Assembly (NCBI RefSeq): GCF_039954625.1
Contig: NZ_CP157199.1
Location: 3,100,001 to 3,164,000, forward strand
Length of the DNA: 64,000 bases
Source of the DNA: Pontimicrobium sp. SW4
Lineage (GTDB): Bacteria > Bacteroidota > Bacteroidia > Flavobacteriales > Flavobacteriaceae
Direction: 5' to 3'
Positions 1-9,341 of the stretch are shown here, piece after piece; position 1 is the stretch's first letter; every line of letters starts with the position of its first letter. Under the pieces are notes generated by a model. The model saw only the letters and a program-made list of their open reading frames with translations, was not told the DNA's origin and searched no databases. The position numbers and the translations under genes were made by a program.

Positions 1-440
1 TAAAAGATGCGAAAACTACCTCTCAAGCAACACTTAAGTTTGATTTTGAAACAGTTTTAAAACATACTTATCCTGGCGTTGTAACATTAATGGGCGGCCA
101 AGAAAAAGCTATAAACCTATTGGAATCTACATTTAATTCTATGGCTCAAGAGGGCTTTGTCTTTGAAAAGGCTGAAATAATTAATGTTTCTGATATCGTA
201 TATGAACAAGACCAATATCGTTGCTACGTAGAAAGTTACAATCAAATGACAATGAATAATTTAAGAATTAAATCTAAGGCTTATTTATTGGGTATTTATA
301 ATGCTAATTTAAAATACTGGTATTTTATTGAGGCAAAACAAGTTAAAAATAGCGCTTTGATGGCTCAGGTATTTCCTGACTTTATAACTGCCCTTGTTAT
401 TCCTGATAATGAAATGACTCAAGAAAAAATAGAAGATTAA
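1..440 (+). CDS. Conserved hypothetical protein, C-terminal part
   Basis: The reading frame is open from the left edge of the window (base 3 onward) to a TAA at 438-440, so the true start lies outside; the internal ATG at 90 is not a convincing start. About 145 residues are visible. The chain mixes short beta-like and helical segments, has no transmembrane stretch, and has a Lys/Tyr-rich middle. I do not recognise a named domain. A bidirectional hairpin separates it from the convergent glnS gene. Confidence 0.6.
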   Translation, partial: KDAKTTSQATLKFDFETVLKHTYPGVVTLMGGQEKAINLLESTFNSMAQEGFVFEKAEIINVSDIVYEQDQYRCYVESYNQMTMNNLRIKSKAYLLGIYNANLKYWYFIEAKQVKNSALMAQVFPDFITALVIPDNEMTQEKIED

Positions 441-441
441 C

Positions 442-476
442 AAAAAAACCTCGAAGCAATTACTTCGAGGTTTTTT
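442..476. terminator. Bidirectional intrinsic terminator
   Basis: An 8-bp perfect stem CCTCGAAG/CTTCGAGG (449-456 with 463-470) has a 6-nt loop, an A-run on the left and TTTTTT on the right. It lies between two convergent genes, so it can end transcription from both sides. Confidence 0.9.
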
Positions 477-483
477 ATGCTTT

Positions 484-2511
484 CTAAATTGCTTTAGCTT
501 CAGCTACTAACAATTCATTTTTATCTTCTAAAGCTTTTTCTATAAACTCAATAATTACATCGTTTTTTTCTAGACCATTATTAAGCATCTCTTTTAACAC
601 TATCATGGTAGCAATACGAGTTCCTGTTTTTTTAACAGCAGTTCCAAATAATGGTTCTAATTCTTCGTAAGACACATCTTTAGCTAATTCTTGAATGTCA
701 GTTTTTGCTTTTTGCTGCTTCTCTTGAGGAAGATTTGTGTATTTTTTTCCTAATTGCTGAACGATATTAATTGCCTTTCGTTGGGATTGTTGTTGTGGAT
801 TTACGGCTAACTTAGGTTCAGTAACTGTGTGTTTATGACTTGCTGAATCTATCTTTAATTTAACTGAAGCCGCTCTTAGTCCAACGGTCTTGTTGAATAC
901 TAATTTATTAATAGCTGAATCATCATCAACATTAAAATAGCCTAAGCGTTGAAATTGGAATCGTTCTCCAGCTTTTGCACCAGCTAAACTAGGCTCTACA
1001 AAAGCATTGATAATTTTTAAAGAATTTGGATTGATAAACTCCATGAAATCTTTGTCTGGATGACTATCTGGTGCTTCATACATAAATAGTCTATCATATT
1101 CTCTTATTTCAGCTTTAACAGCATGTTTAATAGACACCCAATGTAGTGTTCCTTTTACTTTTTTTGTTGTGTCCTCAGAATATGTACAGTGAATTTCAGT
1201 TATATTTCCGCTAGCCTCTTTAACGACATTTTCAGCCTTGATAATATAAGCATTTTTTAAACGCACTTCTCCTCCAAGCTTTAACCTAAAAAATTTATTT
1301 CCAGCTTCTTCCTTAAAATCTTCTTTTTCGATATAAATTTCTCTAGAAAAAGGCACTTGTCGTGTTCCTGCATTGTCATCTTCTGGATTATTTTCCGCTT
1401 CCAACCACTCTTCCTTTCCTTCTGGGTAATTAGTAATAACAATTTTAACAGGGTCCAAAACAGCCATAACACGAGCTGCAGTTTTATTTAAATCTTCTCT
1501 AATACAAAACTCCAACAGCGATACATCTATGACATTTTCTCGTTTGGCAACACCAACTTTTTCTATAAAATTTCTAATAGAACTTGGTGTATAGCCCCTT
1601 CGTCTAAGTCCAGAAATAGTCGGCATACGCGGATCGTCCCAACCGGAAACTATTCCATCTTCAACCAATTTAAGCAGCTTTCGCTTACTCATAATTGTAT
1701 AGCTAAGATTTAATCTCGCAAATTCACGTTGTTCTGGAAGCAGTGGGTATTTTTCTGAACTATAAGGATATACCTGCTCTTTGAACCAGTCGTAAAGCTT
1801 TCTGTGGGGTTTAAATTCTAAAGAGCAGAGTGAGTGCGAAATTTGTTCTATGTAGTCACTTTCACCATGTGTCCAATCGTACATTGGGTAAATACACCAA
1901 TCGTTTCCTGTTCTATGGTGATGTGCGTACATAATACGATACATTATTGGGTCTCGCATTAACATGTTTGGATCTTCCATGTCTATTTTAGCACGAAGTA
2001 CATGGGTTCCCGATTGGAAATCTCCATTTTTCATGCGCTCAAACAAATCTAAATTCTCTTCTACACTTCTATTTCTGTATGGACTATTGGTTCCAACCTG
2101 CGTTGGAGTTCCTTTTTGTTCAGCAATGGCTTCGCTTGATTGTGAATCGACATAAGCTTTTCCATCTTTTATCATTTCTACAGCCCAATCGTATAACTGC
2201 TGAAAATAGTCTGAAGAGTAAAGTTCATTCTCCCATTTATATCCTAACCATTCAATATCACGCTTAATGGCATCAACATATTCTTGTTCTTCTTTGGTAG
2301 GATTAGTATCATCAAACCTAAGATTTACTGGCGCATTATATTTTTCACCTAAACCAAAACTAATGCCAATAGCTTTTGTATGACCAATATGTAAATAGCC
2401 ATTTGGCTCTGGTGGAAAACGAAAACGTAAATGATTTTTAGGCATTCCGTTTTTTAAATCTTCCTCTATAATGTGCTCAATAAAATTGAGTGATTTTGTT
2501 TCTTCGGACAT
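484..2511 (-). CDS. glnS: Glutaminyl-tRNA synthetase
   Basis: Class I aminoacyl-tRNA synthetase that charges tRNA-Gln with glutamine in the cytoplasm. The HIGH motif is at residues 41-44 and the KMSKS equivalent (MSKR) at 274-277; the anticodon-binding beta-barrels follow to about residue 560. At 675 residues it is about 120 longer than the Escherichia coli enzyme. The extra C-terminal part is Lys/Glu/Gln-rich and helical and may help bind tRNA, as appended domains do in some GlnRS; I cannot assign it firmly. It has a TAACTTTG promoter element 17-24 bases upstream of its ATG. Confidence 0.97.
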   Translation of the reverse strand: MSEETKSLNFIEHIIEEDLKNGMPKNHLRFRFPPEPNGYLHIGHTKAIGISFGLGEKYNAPVNLRFDDTNPTKEEQEYVDAIKRDIEWLGYKWENELYSSDYFQQLYDWAVEMIKDGKAYVDSQSSEAIAEQKGTPTQVGTNSPYRNRSVEENLDLFERMKNGDFQSGTHVLRAKIDMEDPNMLMRDPIMYRIMYAHHHRTGNDWCIYPMYDWTHGESDYIEQISHSLCSLEFKPHRKLYDWFKEQVYPYSSEKYPLLPEQREFARLNLSYTIMSKRKLLKLVEDGIVSGWDDPRMPTISGLRRRGYTPSSIRNFIEKVGVAKRENVIDVSLLEFCIREDLNKTAARVMAVLDPVKIVITNYPEGKEEWLEAENNPEDDNAGTRQVPFSREIYIEKEDFKEEAGNKFFRLKLGGEVRLKNAYIIKAENVVKEASGNITEIHCTYSEDTTKKVKGTLHWVSIKHAVKAEIREYDRLFMYEAPDSHPDKDFMEFINPNSLKIINAFVEPSLAGAKAGERFQFQRLGYFNVDDDSAINKLVFNKTVGLRAASVKLKIDSASHKHTVTEPKLAVNPQQQSQRKAINIVQQLGKKYTNLPQEKQQKAKTDIQELAKDVSYEELEPLFGTAVKKTGTRIATMIVLKEMLNNGLEKNDVIIEFIEKALEDKNELLVAEAKAI

Positions 2512-2527
2512 CTTTAAAAATAAAAGG

Positions 2528-2559
2528 CAAAGTTATTAAATATTAGTGTAATATATTTG
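2528..2559. promoter_or_regulatory. Divergent promoters for glnS and folB
   Basis: Two elements match the Bacteroidota -7 consensus TAnnTTTG: TAACTTTG on the minus strand (2535-2528) for glnS and TATATTTG on the plus strand (2552-2559) for folB. They are back to back in the intergenic gap. No clear -33 TTTG was found for glnS. Confidence 0.6.
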
Positions 2560-2575
2560 CTGAAAATATTTTGTT

Positions 2576-2938
2576 TTGGGAATAATAAAAGTAGAGAATA
2601 TTAGAGTTTTTGCACATCATGGTTGCTTGACAGAAGAAACTAAAATTGGCAGTGATTATCGTGTTGATTTAGAGGTAAAAGCTAATTTACAGAGATCTGC
2701 GAAAACAGATGCTTTAGAAGACACTGTTGACTATGTGTTACTTAATAATATTATAAAGGTAGAAATGGCAAAGCCATCAAAACTCTTAGAAACAGTTGCA
2801 AAACGTGTTATAAAATCTATTTTTAAAGAAAGTGCTATGGTTACTAAAGTAGCTGTATCCATATCTAAAATTAACCCTCCAATTGGTGGCGATGTTGAAA
2901 TGGTAACGATTAAAATGACCGAAAAACGAAAAAAGTAA
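2576..2938 (+). CDS. folB: Dihydroneopterin aldolase
   Basis: Folate biosynthesis enzyme that cleaves 7,8-dihydroneopterin to 6-hydroxymethyl-dihydropterin and glycolaldehyde. The 120-residue length is typical. The family pattern is present: IKVENIRVFAHHG near the N-terminus, the catalytic-region Glu shortly after it, the YVLLNNII stretch and the C-terminal VSISKINPPIGG segment. The start is a TTG only about 17 bases after the -7 element, so the 5' leader is very short. It stands alone, divergent from glnS, and is followed by tRNA-Cys. Confidence 0.93.
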   Translation: MGIIKVENIRVFAHHGCLTEETKIGSDYRVDLEVKANLQRSAKTDALEDTVDYVLLNNIIKVEMAKPSKLLETVAKRVIKSIFKESAMVTKVAVSISKINPPIGGDVEMVTIKMTEKRKK

Positions 2939-2968
2939 GTGTTAATAGTGTGAAAGCTTTATTTTTTT

Positions 2969-2976
2969 TACATTTG
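2969..2976 (+). promoter_or_regulatory. Promoter -7 element of tRNA-Cys
   Basis: TACATTTG is a perfect match to the Bacteroidota consensus TAnnTTTG and ends 12 bases before the first base of the tRNA. Confidence 0.6.
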
Positions 2977-2988
2977 CTGTCCAAATAA

Positions 2989-3059
2989 GGCGTCTTGGCC
3001 GAGTGGCTAGGCAGAGGTCTGCAAAACCTTCTACAGCGGTTCGAATCCGCTAGACGCCT
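2989..3059 (+). tRNA. tRNA-Cys (anticodon GCA)
   Basis: Complete cloverleaf: acceptor GGCGTCT/AGACGCC, a D-arm with GG, anticodon loop CTGCAAA reading GCA, T-arm with loop TTCGAAT, discriminator T. CCA is not encoded. A promoter element lies just upstream and a hairpin terminator just downstream, so it is a single-gene transcript. Confidence 0.97.
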
Positions 3060-3065
3060 CAAAAA

Positions 3066-3092
3066 CCTTCAAGTTTACTTGAGGGTTTTTTA
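3066..3092. terminator. Bidirectional intrinsic terminator
   Basis: Stem CCTTCAAG/CTTGAGGG (3066-3073 with 3078-3085) with loop TTTA, followed by TTTTTTATT on the plus strand and preceded by an A-run. It ends tRNA-Cys and probably also the convergent LysE-type gene. Confidence 0.8.
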
Positions 3093-3761
3093 TTACCCAA
3101 TATCTTCTATTAAATTCTGTGGATTTAATTGATCTTTGGGTAAAAAGCCTTTCACTATTAGTACCAGACCACAAATCACTAAAATAAATCCTAGCAGTTT
3201 TTTTACTTTTAAAATGCGTTCTGGTGTTAGTTTCCGTTTTAGTTGCTTTGCTAATAATATTTTAAATAAATCAGTAACAAAATAAGCTAAAATCATCGTT
3301 CCGAAGAAAACTAAAAACCTATTTATATCGTTTTCTAAGCTTGGTCCTGTAATAATAATAACACCTAGCCAGAAAACTAAAACACCAATATTTATAAAGT
3401 TTAATAAGAATCCCTTTATAAATAGTCCAAGATAGTTTGTCTTAGCAAACACTAATTCACTTGCTTCGTTGGTTGATTTTTTTGGTTTTTTTAGAAAAAT
3501 AATAACTCCATAAACAGTAAGTATCATGCCACCAAAAACAAATAGTCCTGGTTGATTGCTAAGGTTTTCTAATAATTGAAAGCTACTAAAATAGGCTAAA
3601 CCAATAAAAAAAATATCTGCAACTATTACACCTAAATCAAAGGCAACTGCAGCACGAAATCCTTTAGTTGCACTTGTTTCTAGAAGAACAAAAAAAACAG
3701 GACCTATCATAAAGGCTAAGAAAAAACCTAAAGGAATTGCTGTTTGAATGTCTTCTATCAT
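3093..3761 (-). CDS. LysE/RhtB-family exporter
   Basis: Inner-membrane protein of 222 residues with about six hydrophobic segments. It starts with the family-typical stretch IPLGFFLAFMIGPVFFVLLE, in which Gly and Pro sit inside the first membrane helix. Members export amino acids such as lysine or threonine, or related small solutes; the substrate cannot be read from sequence. It stands alone and convergent with tRNA-Cys. Confidence 0.88.
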   Translation of the reverse strand: MIEDIQTAIPLGFFLAFMIGPVFFVLLETSATKGFRAAVAFDLGVIVADIFFIGLAYFSSFQLLENLSNQPGLFVFGGMILTVYGVIIFLKKPKKSTNEASELVFAKTNYLGLFIKGFLLNFINIGVLVFWLGVIIITGPSLENDINRFLVFFGTMILAYFVTDLFKILLAKQLKRKLTPERILKVKKLLGFILVICGLVLIVKGFLPKDQLNPQNLIEDIG

Positions 3762-3840
3762 TTAAAACGTAATAAAAATGCCGAATAAATATTCAGCATT
3801 TTGAAGTTGTAACAAATATAATAAAAGATGCTAAAGGAAT

Positions 3841-4515
3841 TTAATCCATATGCTTAATTCTTCCACCCAAAGCTTTACTTTTATTTACTTTTTTAGGATC
3901 GCCATAAACAAAAACATCGCCTCCTGCTCTTATTTTAATATCTAACAAATCTGTCGCGTTAACATCTGCTTCGCCTCCTGCTCTAATAGCTATTTCGGTA
4001 GATTCAGTCTTTAAATCCTTGCCTTTGTAAACACCTCCTGTACTAATAGATATATCTTGGCTTTGCGCTTTTCCTGAAGTTTGTATAACTCCTCCTGTTA
4101 CAGATTTAATATCCGCTGTAGTTACTTTTAATTCTAGATTAATTTCGCCTCCCTCTTGAGCTCTCAGCTCAATTTCGTATTGCTTTATTTTATCGTTAGA
4201 CTTTATTTTTGCACCTTCATTAGCATCAATAATATCTACATTAGTGTAATATAGTTTTACATTAGTATTGTTTCCATCGTAGCTTTCTTCTAGATTCATT
4301 CTAATTTTAAGTTTCCCATTTTTGTTTACAATAACAACGTCATTTTTATTTCTACCAGAAATAACAACTTCGTTTTTATTTGATTTAATAAGCTCTACTT
4401 CTATTAAATCGTAAACTTTTAGTTCGGAAAATTCGCCAATAGATTTAGTAATCTCGCTTTGAGAAAATACTATGGATGTTATTAAAAATACAAGTGTTGT
4501 TAAGATATTTTTCAT
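3841..4515 (-). CDS. GIN-domain (DUF2807) secreted protein
   Basis: Exported protein of 224 residues with a signal peptide of about 18 residues ending in VFSQ. The rest shows the repeated short beta-strand pattern of the head GIN domain (DUF2807): Gly-rich turns such as TGGVIQTSGKA and RAGGEADVNATD recur at regular intervals, expected to form a beta-helix. Function is unknown; such proteins are common and surface-exposed or periplasmic in Bacteroidota. No obvious operon partner. Confidence 0.82.
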   Translation of the reverse strand: MKNILTTLVFLITSIVFSQSEITKSIGEFSELKVYDLIEVELIKSNKNEVVISGRNKNDVVIVNKNGKLKIRMNLEESYDGNNTNVKLYYTNVDIIDANEGAKIKSNDKIKQYEIELRAQEGGEINLELKVTTADIKSVTGGVIQTSGKAQSQDISISTGGVYKGKDLKTESTEIAIRAGGEADVNATDLLDIKIRAGGDVFVYGDPKKVNKSKALGGRIKHMD

Positions 4516-4578
4516 TGTTTCTTTTGTTTTTTATTGAGGGTTCTAAATCAATAACTATACCATTAAGTATTTATTATA

Positions 4579-6771
4579 TTAAACATCTTCTCTTTTTCCA
4601 ATTAAAGAGAAATCAAGGTGTTTTTTTACTAAATCGGCTTGTTTTACTTTAACTACAACCTCATCTCCTAATTGATACATATTTTTTGTGGCTTGACCAA
4701 TTAATGCATATTCATCCTGATCAAATTGGTAATAATCATCTTTAATATCTCTAATTCTTACCATGCCTTCGCACTTGTTTTCTATTATTTCTACATAAAT
4801 TCCCCAATCAGTTACACCTGAAATTACTCCAACAAATTCTTGATCCTGATGGTCTTGCATGAATTTAATTTGCATGTACTTTATAGAATCCCTTTCGGCT
4901 TTAGTAGCGAGGTATTCCATGTTAGAGGAGTGTTGGCATTTTTCTTCATACACTTCTTCGCTTGCAGATTTTCCTTTATCTAAATAATGTTGTAATAATC
5001 TATGAGCCATTACATCTGGATAACGACGAATAGGCGATGTGAAATGGCTGTAATAATCGAACGCTAATCCATAATGACCAATATTGTGAGTTGTGTATTC
5101 AGCTTTACTCATACTTCGAATAGCAAGTGTGTCTACTAAATTTTGTTCTTTTTTTCCATTTACTTCCTTTAATAAATTATTTAAAGAAGCTGTTGTAGTC
5201 TTTCTATCTTTAAAATTTAACTTATAACCAAAACGACCAACAATATTTTGTAAAGCAGCAAGTTTTTCATCATTTGGTTCGTCGTGGACACGATAAATAA
5301 ATGTTTTTTTAGGTGATTGTTTACCTATAAATTCTGCTACTTTTTTATTAGCTAATAACATAAATTCCTCAATCAATTTATTAGCATCCTTACTGGTCTT
5401 AAAAAATACACCAACCGGGTTATTAGTTTCATCTAAATTAAACTTCACCTCTACTTTATCAAATGATATTGCTCCATCTCCCATTCGTTTTTTTCGCATG
5501 ATTTTAGCAAGTTCGTCTAACTTTAAAGTAGCGTCAGCAATAGCTTGATCGGTTTTGTAAGCTTTTCCTGTTAATGAAATTTCTTTAGGTATTTCATTGG
5601 TTTTAGTTTCAATAATACTTTGCGCTTCTTCGTAAGCAAAGCGAGCATCACTATACGTTACTGTACGTCCAAACCACTGATTTTTTATTTCTGCTTTATT
5701 GTTCATCTCAAACACTGCAGAAAAGGTATATTTTTCTTCGTTAGGTCTTAATGAGCATGCGTTATTCGATAATACTTCAGGAAGCATTGGTACTACTCTA
5801 TCTACTAAATATACACTGGTTGCACGTTCGTATGCTTCATCATCTAAAATAGTTCCTTCTTTTACATAATGTGATACATCTGCAATATGAATTCCTACTT
5901 CGTAATTACCATTTTTAAGTACTTGAAACGATAAGGCATCATCAAAGTCTTTAGCGTCTTTAGGATCTATAGTAAAAGTCAACACATCGCGCATATCACG
6001 ACGCTTTTTTATTTCATCTTCTTGAATGGATGTGTCTAGTTTATTTGCATAGTCTTCTACTTCATGAGGGAATTCATAAGGTAATCCATACTCAGTTAAA
6101 ATAGAATGAATTTCGGTGTTATGTTCTCCTGGTTTACCAAGTACTTTAATCACTTTTCCTGTTGGCGAATCTTGTTTTTCTGGCCAATCTACAAGTTTCA
6201 CAAGTACTTTATCACCATCTTCGGCATTAAGTGTTTTATTAAGCGGTACAAATACATCTACATACATTTTATTACTATCTGGTACCACAAAGGCATAGTT
6301 TTTATGTTTTTGTATTACACCAACATACTCGGTTTTATGTCTGCTAATTACTTGAGTAATTTCTCCCTCTAATTTTCCTCTTTTTTTGCGTTTATATACG
6401 TATAGTTCTACTTCATCGCCATGAAGTGCTTTATTTACATTGTTTGAAGCGATGAAAATATCGTCTTCAAAATCTTCACATATTACATAGCCTGATCCTC
6501 GAGCTGAGGCATCGAAAATTCCTGTATAATATTCAGATGAAACGATAGCTTTAAACTTACCTCGATCAACTTCTTCTATTTCTTCTTTCGCTTTTAAGCG
6601 ATGTAAAGTTTTAATAATTTGATTTCTACTACTAGCATCATTTACACCAAGCTTAGCAGCTATTTGTTTGTAATTAAAAGATTTATTTCTATCCACTTTA
6701 AGAATTGTGTGGATACTATCTGTAAGGTTATGTATTTGTTTAGAATTCTTTTTTCTTTTCTTTCTTGTCAT
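4579..6771 (-). CDS. rnr: Ribonuclease R
   Basis: 3'-to-5' exoribonuclease that degrades structured RNA, rRNA fragments and tmRNA-tagged mRNA. Order in the 730 residues: an N-terminal winged-helix region, cold-shock-type OB domains, the RNB catalytic domain with DPKDAKDFDDAL (Asp residues binding Mg2+), and a C-terminal S1 domain (FVGVISGVTDWGIYVEI). The length fits the family but it lacks the long basic tail of the E. coli protein. It is divergent from rpiB across a 688-bp A+T-rich gap. Confidence 0.96.
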   Translation of the reverse strand: MTRKKRKKNSKQIHNLTDSIHTILKVDRNKSFNYKQIAAKLGVNDASSRNQIIKTLHRLKAKEEIEEVDRGKFKAIVSSEYYTGIFDASARGSGYVICEDFEDDIFIASNNVNKALHGDEVELYVYKRKKRGKLEGEITQVISRHKTEYVGVIQKHKNYAFVVPDSNKMYVDVFVPLNKTLNAEDGDKVLVKLVDWPEKQDSPTGKVIKVLGKPGEHNTEIHSILTEYGLPYEFPHEVEDYANKLDTSIQEDEIKKRRDMRDVLTFTIDPKDAKDFDDALSFQVLKNGNYEVGIHIADVSHYVKEGTILDDEAYERATSVYLVDRVVPMLPEVLSNNACSLRPNEEKYTFSAVFEMNNKAEIKNQWFGRTVTYSDARFAYEEAQSIIETKTNEIPKEISLTGKAYKTDQAIADATLKLDELAKIMRKKRMGDGAISFDKVEVKFNLDETNNPVGVFFKTSKDANKLIEEFMLLANKKVAEFIGKQSPKKTFIYRVHDEPNDEKLAALQNIVGRFGYKLNFKDRKTTTASLNNLLKEVNGKKEQNLVDTLAIRSMSKAEYTTHNIGHYGLAFDYYSHFTSPIRRYPDVMAHRLLQHYLDKGKSASEEVYEEKCQHSSNMEYLATKAERDSIKYMQIKFMQDHQDQEFVGVISGVTDWGIYVEIIENKCEGMVRIRDIKDDYYQFDQDEYALIGQATKNMYQLGDEVVVKVKQADLVKKHLDFSLIGKREDV

Positions 6772-7459
6772 TTATTTTATTATCATATTCTGTTCCTTGA
6801 AGTTAAGGAATCTATTAATTTTTAAACTCAATATTTAAGTGAAGAAGGGGTATTAAGTTTATGCAAAGCTAACATTTATAATTTAAATAGATTATTTTAA
6901 AATTTGACTTATTCACATTTAATAATATAATAACTATTTCTTTTTTAAAATTTAAAATTAAAATGGTGATTATTATAGCTTGTTAACTACTACAATAACT
7001 TTTTTAATAATTACTTTGATGTTAAGTTATCTTCTCTTTATCTAAATGTAATTAACAAGTTATTAGTATAGTAAACTCTTTATAATTAATTATTTAAATA
7101 TTTAGTTAACAATTGTATATTATAGATATAAACAACTTAAAACTCATAAATATTTACTCTTTTTATGTTTGTAAGCACAGTTTATTAGTTAACAAAAATA
7201 CAACTTCTAACAACAACTAAATTTGGATTTTAAAAACAGATTTCTACTTGTAAAAAAAATTGAAATAATAAAATATTAGTTATTAGAAGTAATGATGAGA
7301 TATTAACAATTATTTAAAAAGTAACTAACAACTTTTAAAAGCCCATGTTTATATTTTGTAATTTTATAACCAAGATGAAATATGATTAAAATAAATCTTT
7401 TTAAAGCAAGCTTCGTCTTATTATTGTATTGAAAATATAACTAATTAAAACAACTAATT
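6772..7459. other. Very A+T-rich gap, candidate replication origin
   Basis: By hand count about 18% G+C over 660 bases, far lower than the flanks, with no credible ORF. It holds one perfect DnaA-box-like nonamer (6909-6917), many TTAAC/GTTA words (for example near 6981, 7052, 7103 and 7188), and long A/T-only runs that could unwind. rnr and rpiB both point away from it. An ordinary divergent promoter region is the alternative, although 688 bp is long for that. Confidence 0.4.
6909..6917 (+). promoter_or_regulatory. DnaA-box-like nonamer
   Basis: TTATTCACA matches TTATNCACA exactly. Only one perfect copy was found in the gap, which is fewer than expected for a typical origin. Confidence 0.4.
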
Positions 7460-7897
7460 TTGAAAATATCTATAGGAAACGATCACGCAGGAACCGATTA
7501 TAAATTTGCTATTATAAAACTTCTAGAATCTAAAGGAATAAAAGTTACAAATTATGGAACAGATAGTAACGATAGTGTAGATTATCCTGATTTTGTACAT
7601 CCTGTTGCTAAAGATGTGGTTAATAAATCTGCAGACTTCGGAATTCTAATTTGTGGAAGTGCAAATGGTGTAGCTATGACAGCTAATAAATATCAAGAAG
7701 TTAGAGCTGGTTTGTGCTGGAACAAAGAAATTGTTGAATTAACCAGACAACATAATAATGCTAATGTATTGTGTATTCCAGCAAGATACACTGCAATACC
7801 TCAAGCACTACAAATGGTTGACACTTTTTTAAACACAAAGTTTGAAGGAGGAAGACACCAAAATCGCGTAAATAAAATTCCTGCAGCATCTTGCTAA
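7460..7897 (+). CDS. rpiB: Ribose-5-phosphate isomerase B
   Basis: Interconverts ribose 5-phosphate and ribulose 5-phosphate in the pentose phosphate pathway. The 145-residue LacAB/RpiB fold is clear: phosphate-binding GNDHAGTDYK at the N-terminus, the active-site Cys in ILICGSANG, and the NVLCIPARY segment. A TTG start codon is the only start that gives the family N-terminus. It leads a run of three plus-strand genes with short gaps of 24 and 6 bases. Confidence 0.94.
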   Translation: MKISIGNDHAGTDYKFAIIKLLESKGIKVTNYGTDSNDSVDYPDFVHPVAKDVVNKSADFGILICGSANGVAMTANKYQEVRAGLCWNKEIVELTRQHNNANVLCIPARYTAIPQALQMVDTFLNTKFEGGRHQNRVNKIPAASC

Positions 7898-7921
7898 TAA
7901 ACAATATAAAATTAGCATACA

Positions 7922-8842
7922 ATGGGTCACTCGCATTCGCATAATCATTCTCATAATAATCATGGAAATTTGCAAGGTAGAAACCTGTTAATTACTATTT
8001 TTTTAAATATTCTAATTACTACAGCACAAGTAATTGGTGGTGTTATTTCTGGGAGTTTAGCACTTTTAAGTGATGCCTTACATAATTTTAGTGATGTTAT
8101 TTCATTAGTAGTGAGTTATATAGCTAATAAATTAGCGAAAAGAAAAGCATCTCTTCAAAAAACATTTGGTTATAAGCGTGCCGAAATATTAGCGGCTTTT
8201 ATTAATGCTTCTACACTTATTATAGTAGCAGTTTTATTAATTATTGAAGCAATTGAACGCTTCCAGAATCCGCAAGAAATTGAATCGGGATTAGTTATAT
8301 GGCTTTCCACTATTGCAATTTTAGGAAATGGTTTTAGCGTGCTTTTATTGAAAAAAGATTCTGAAATAAATATGAACCTAAAAAGCGCATATTTGCACTT
8401 ACTTACCGATATGATGGCAAGTGTGGCTGTATTAGTAGGCGGTTTGTTAATGAAATTTTACGATGTATTTTGGGTAGATAGTGTGCTAACTTTTTTAATT
8501 GCTATATACTTAATTTGGATGGGTTATGATTTATTAAAATCATCAACCAAAGTACTCATGCTATTTACGCCTGAAGATATCCCAATAGATAAAATTGTTA
8601 AAGAAATTAATGCTATAGAAGGTATAAAGCATACGCATCACATTCACGTGTGGCAACTTAATGAAGAAGAAATACATTTTGAAGCGCATATAGATTTTCA
8701 TAATAATATCACGTTATCTGAATTTGATGACATACTTCATACCATAGAAGAATTATTATTCCATAAATTTGAAATTAATCATGTGAACATTCAGCCAGAA
8801 TTTGGTAAATGTGATGATAAAGATGTGATTGTACAAGATTAA
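7922..8842 (+). CDS. Cation diffusion facilitator (zinc exporter)
   Basis: Inner-membrane Zn2+/H+ antiporter of the CDF (CzcD/ZitB) group, 306 residues. It has a His-rich cytoplasmic N-terminus (MGHSHSHNHSHNNHG), six membrane segments, and the paired metal-site motifs HNFSD (helix II) and HLLTD (helix V). A C-terminal ferredoxin-like domain with HTHHIHVW follows. It lies 24 bases after rpiB and 6 before the acetyltransferase, so co-transcription is likely. Metal choice is inferred from the HxxxD motifs. Confidence 0.93.
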   Translation: MGHSHSHNHSHNNHGNLQGRNLLITIFLNILITTAQVIGGVISGSLALLSDALHNFSDVISLVVSYIANKLAKRKASLQKTFGYKRAEILAAFINASTLIIVAVLLIIEAIERFQNPQEIESGLVIWLSTIAILGNGFSVLLLKKDSEINMNLKSAYLHLLTDMMASVAVLVGGLLMKFYDVFWVDSVLTFLIAIYLIWMGYDLLKSSTKVLMLFTPEDIPIDKIVKEINAIEGIKHTHHIHVWQLNEEEIHFEAHIDFHNNITLSEFDDILHTIEELLFHKFEINHVNIQPEFGKCDDKDVIVQD

Positions 8843-8848
8843 TAAGTC

Positions 8849-9292
8849 ATGCTAGAAATAACAACTAAAACCTTTCAAGAGCTTACAACCAAAGAAATGT
8901 ATGATTTACTTCAACTTAGACAAGAGGTGTTTATTGTTGAACAAAACTGTATTTATTATGATATTGATGGAAAAGACGAAAAAGCTCTCCATATTATTGG
9001 AAAAAAGAACAATAAAATAATTGCTTATACACGTGTGTTTAAACCAGATGATTATTTTAAAGAAGCTAGCATTGGTAGAGTAGTGGTGAGCAAAGAAGAG
9101 CGCCAACATAAATATGGCTATGATATCATGGAAGCCTCTATTAAAGCAGTAAATGATAATTTTAATGAAACGACTATTAAGCTGTCAGGACAAACATATT
9201 TAAAAAAATTCTACAATAATTTAGGGTTTAAAGAAATAGGAGAGGAGTATCTTGAAGATGGTATACCTCATATACTTATGGAAAAAAAATAG
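8849..9292 (+). CDS. GNAT acetyltransferase, ElaA-like
   Basis: 147-residue GNAT-fold protein. The N-terminal LLQLRQEVFIVEQNCIYYDIDGKD is characteristic of the ElaA subgroup, followed by the acetyl-CoA-binding region IGRVVVSKEERQHKYG. The physiological substrate of ElaA proteins is not established. It is the last gene of the rpiB run; its stop codon lies inside the terminator stem. Confidence 0.85.
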   Translation: MLEITTKTFQELTTKEMYDLLQLRQEVFIVEQNCIYYDIDGKDEKALHIIGKKNNKIIAYTRVFKPDDYFKEASIGRVVVSKEERQHKYGYDIMEASIKAVNDNFNETTIKLSGQTYLKKFYNNLGFKEIGEEYLEDGIPHILMEKK

Positions 9293-9319
9293 AGTAATGA
9301 ATACACTACTCTATTTTTT
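9284..9319. terminator. Bidirectional terminator overlapping a stop codon
   Basis: An A/T-tailed stem around ATAGAGTA/TACTCTAT (about 9284-9296 with 9307-9319) with a 10-nt loop. It includes the TAG stop of the ElaA-like gene and faces the convergent T9SS gene. Confidence 0.75.
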
Positions 9320-9341
9320 TTAATTAAATACCACTTTTCAA

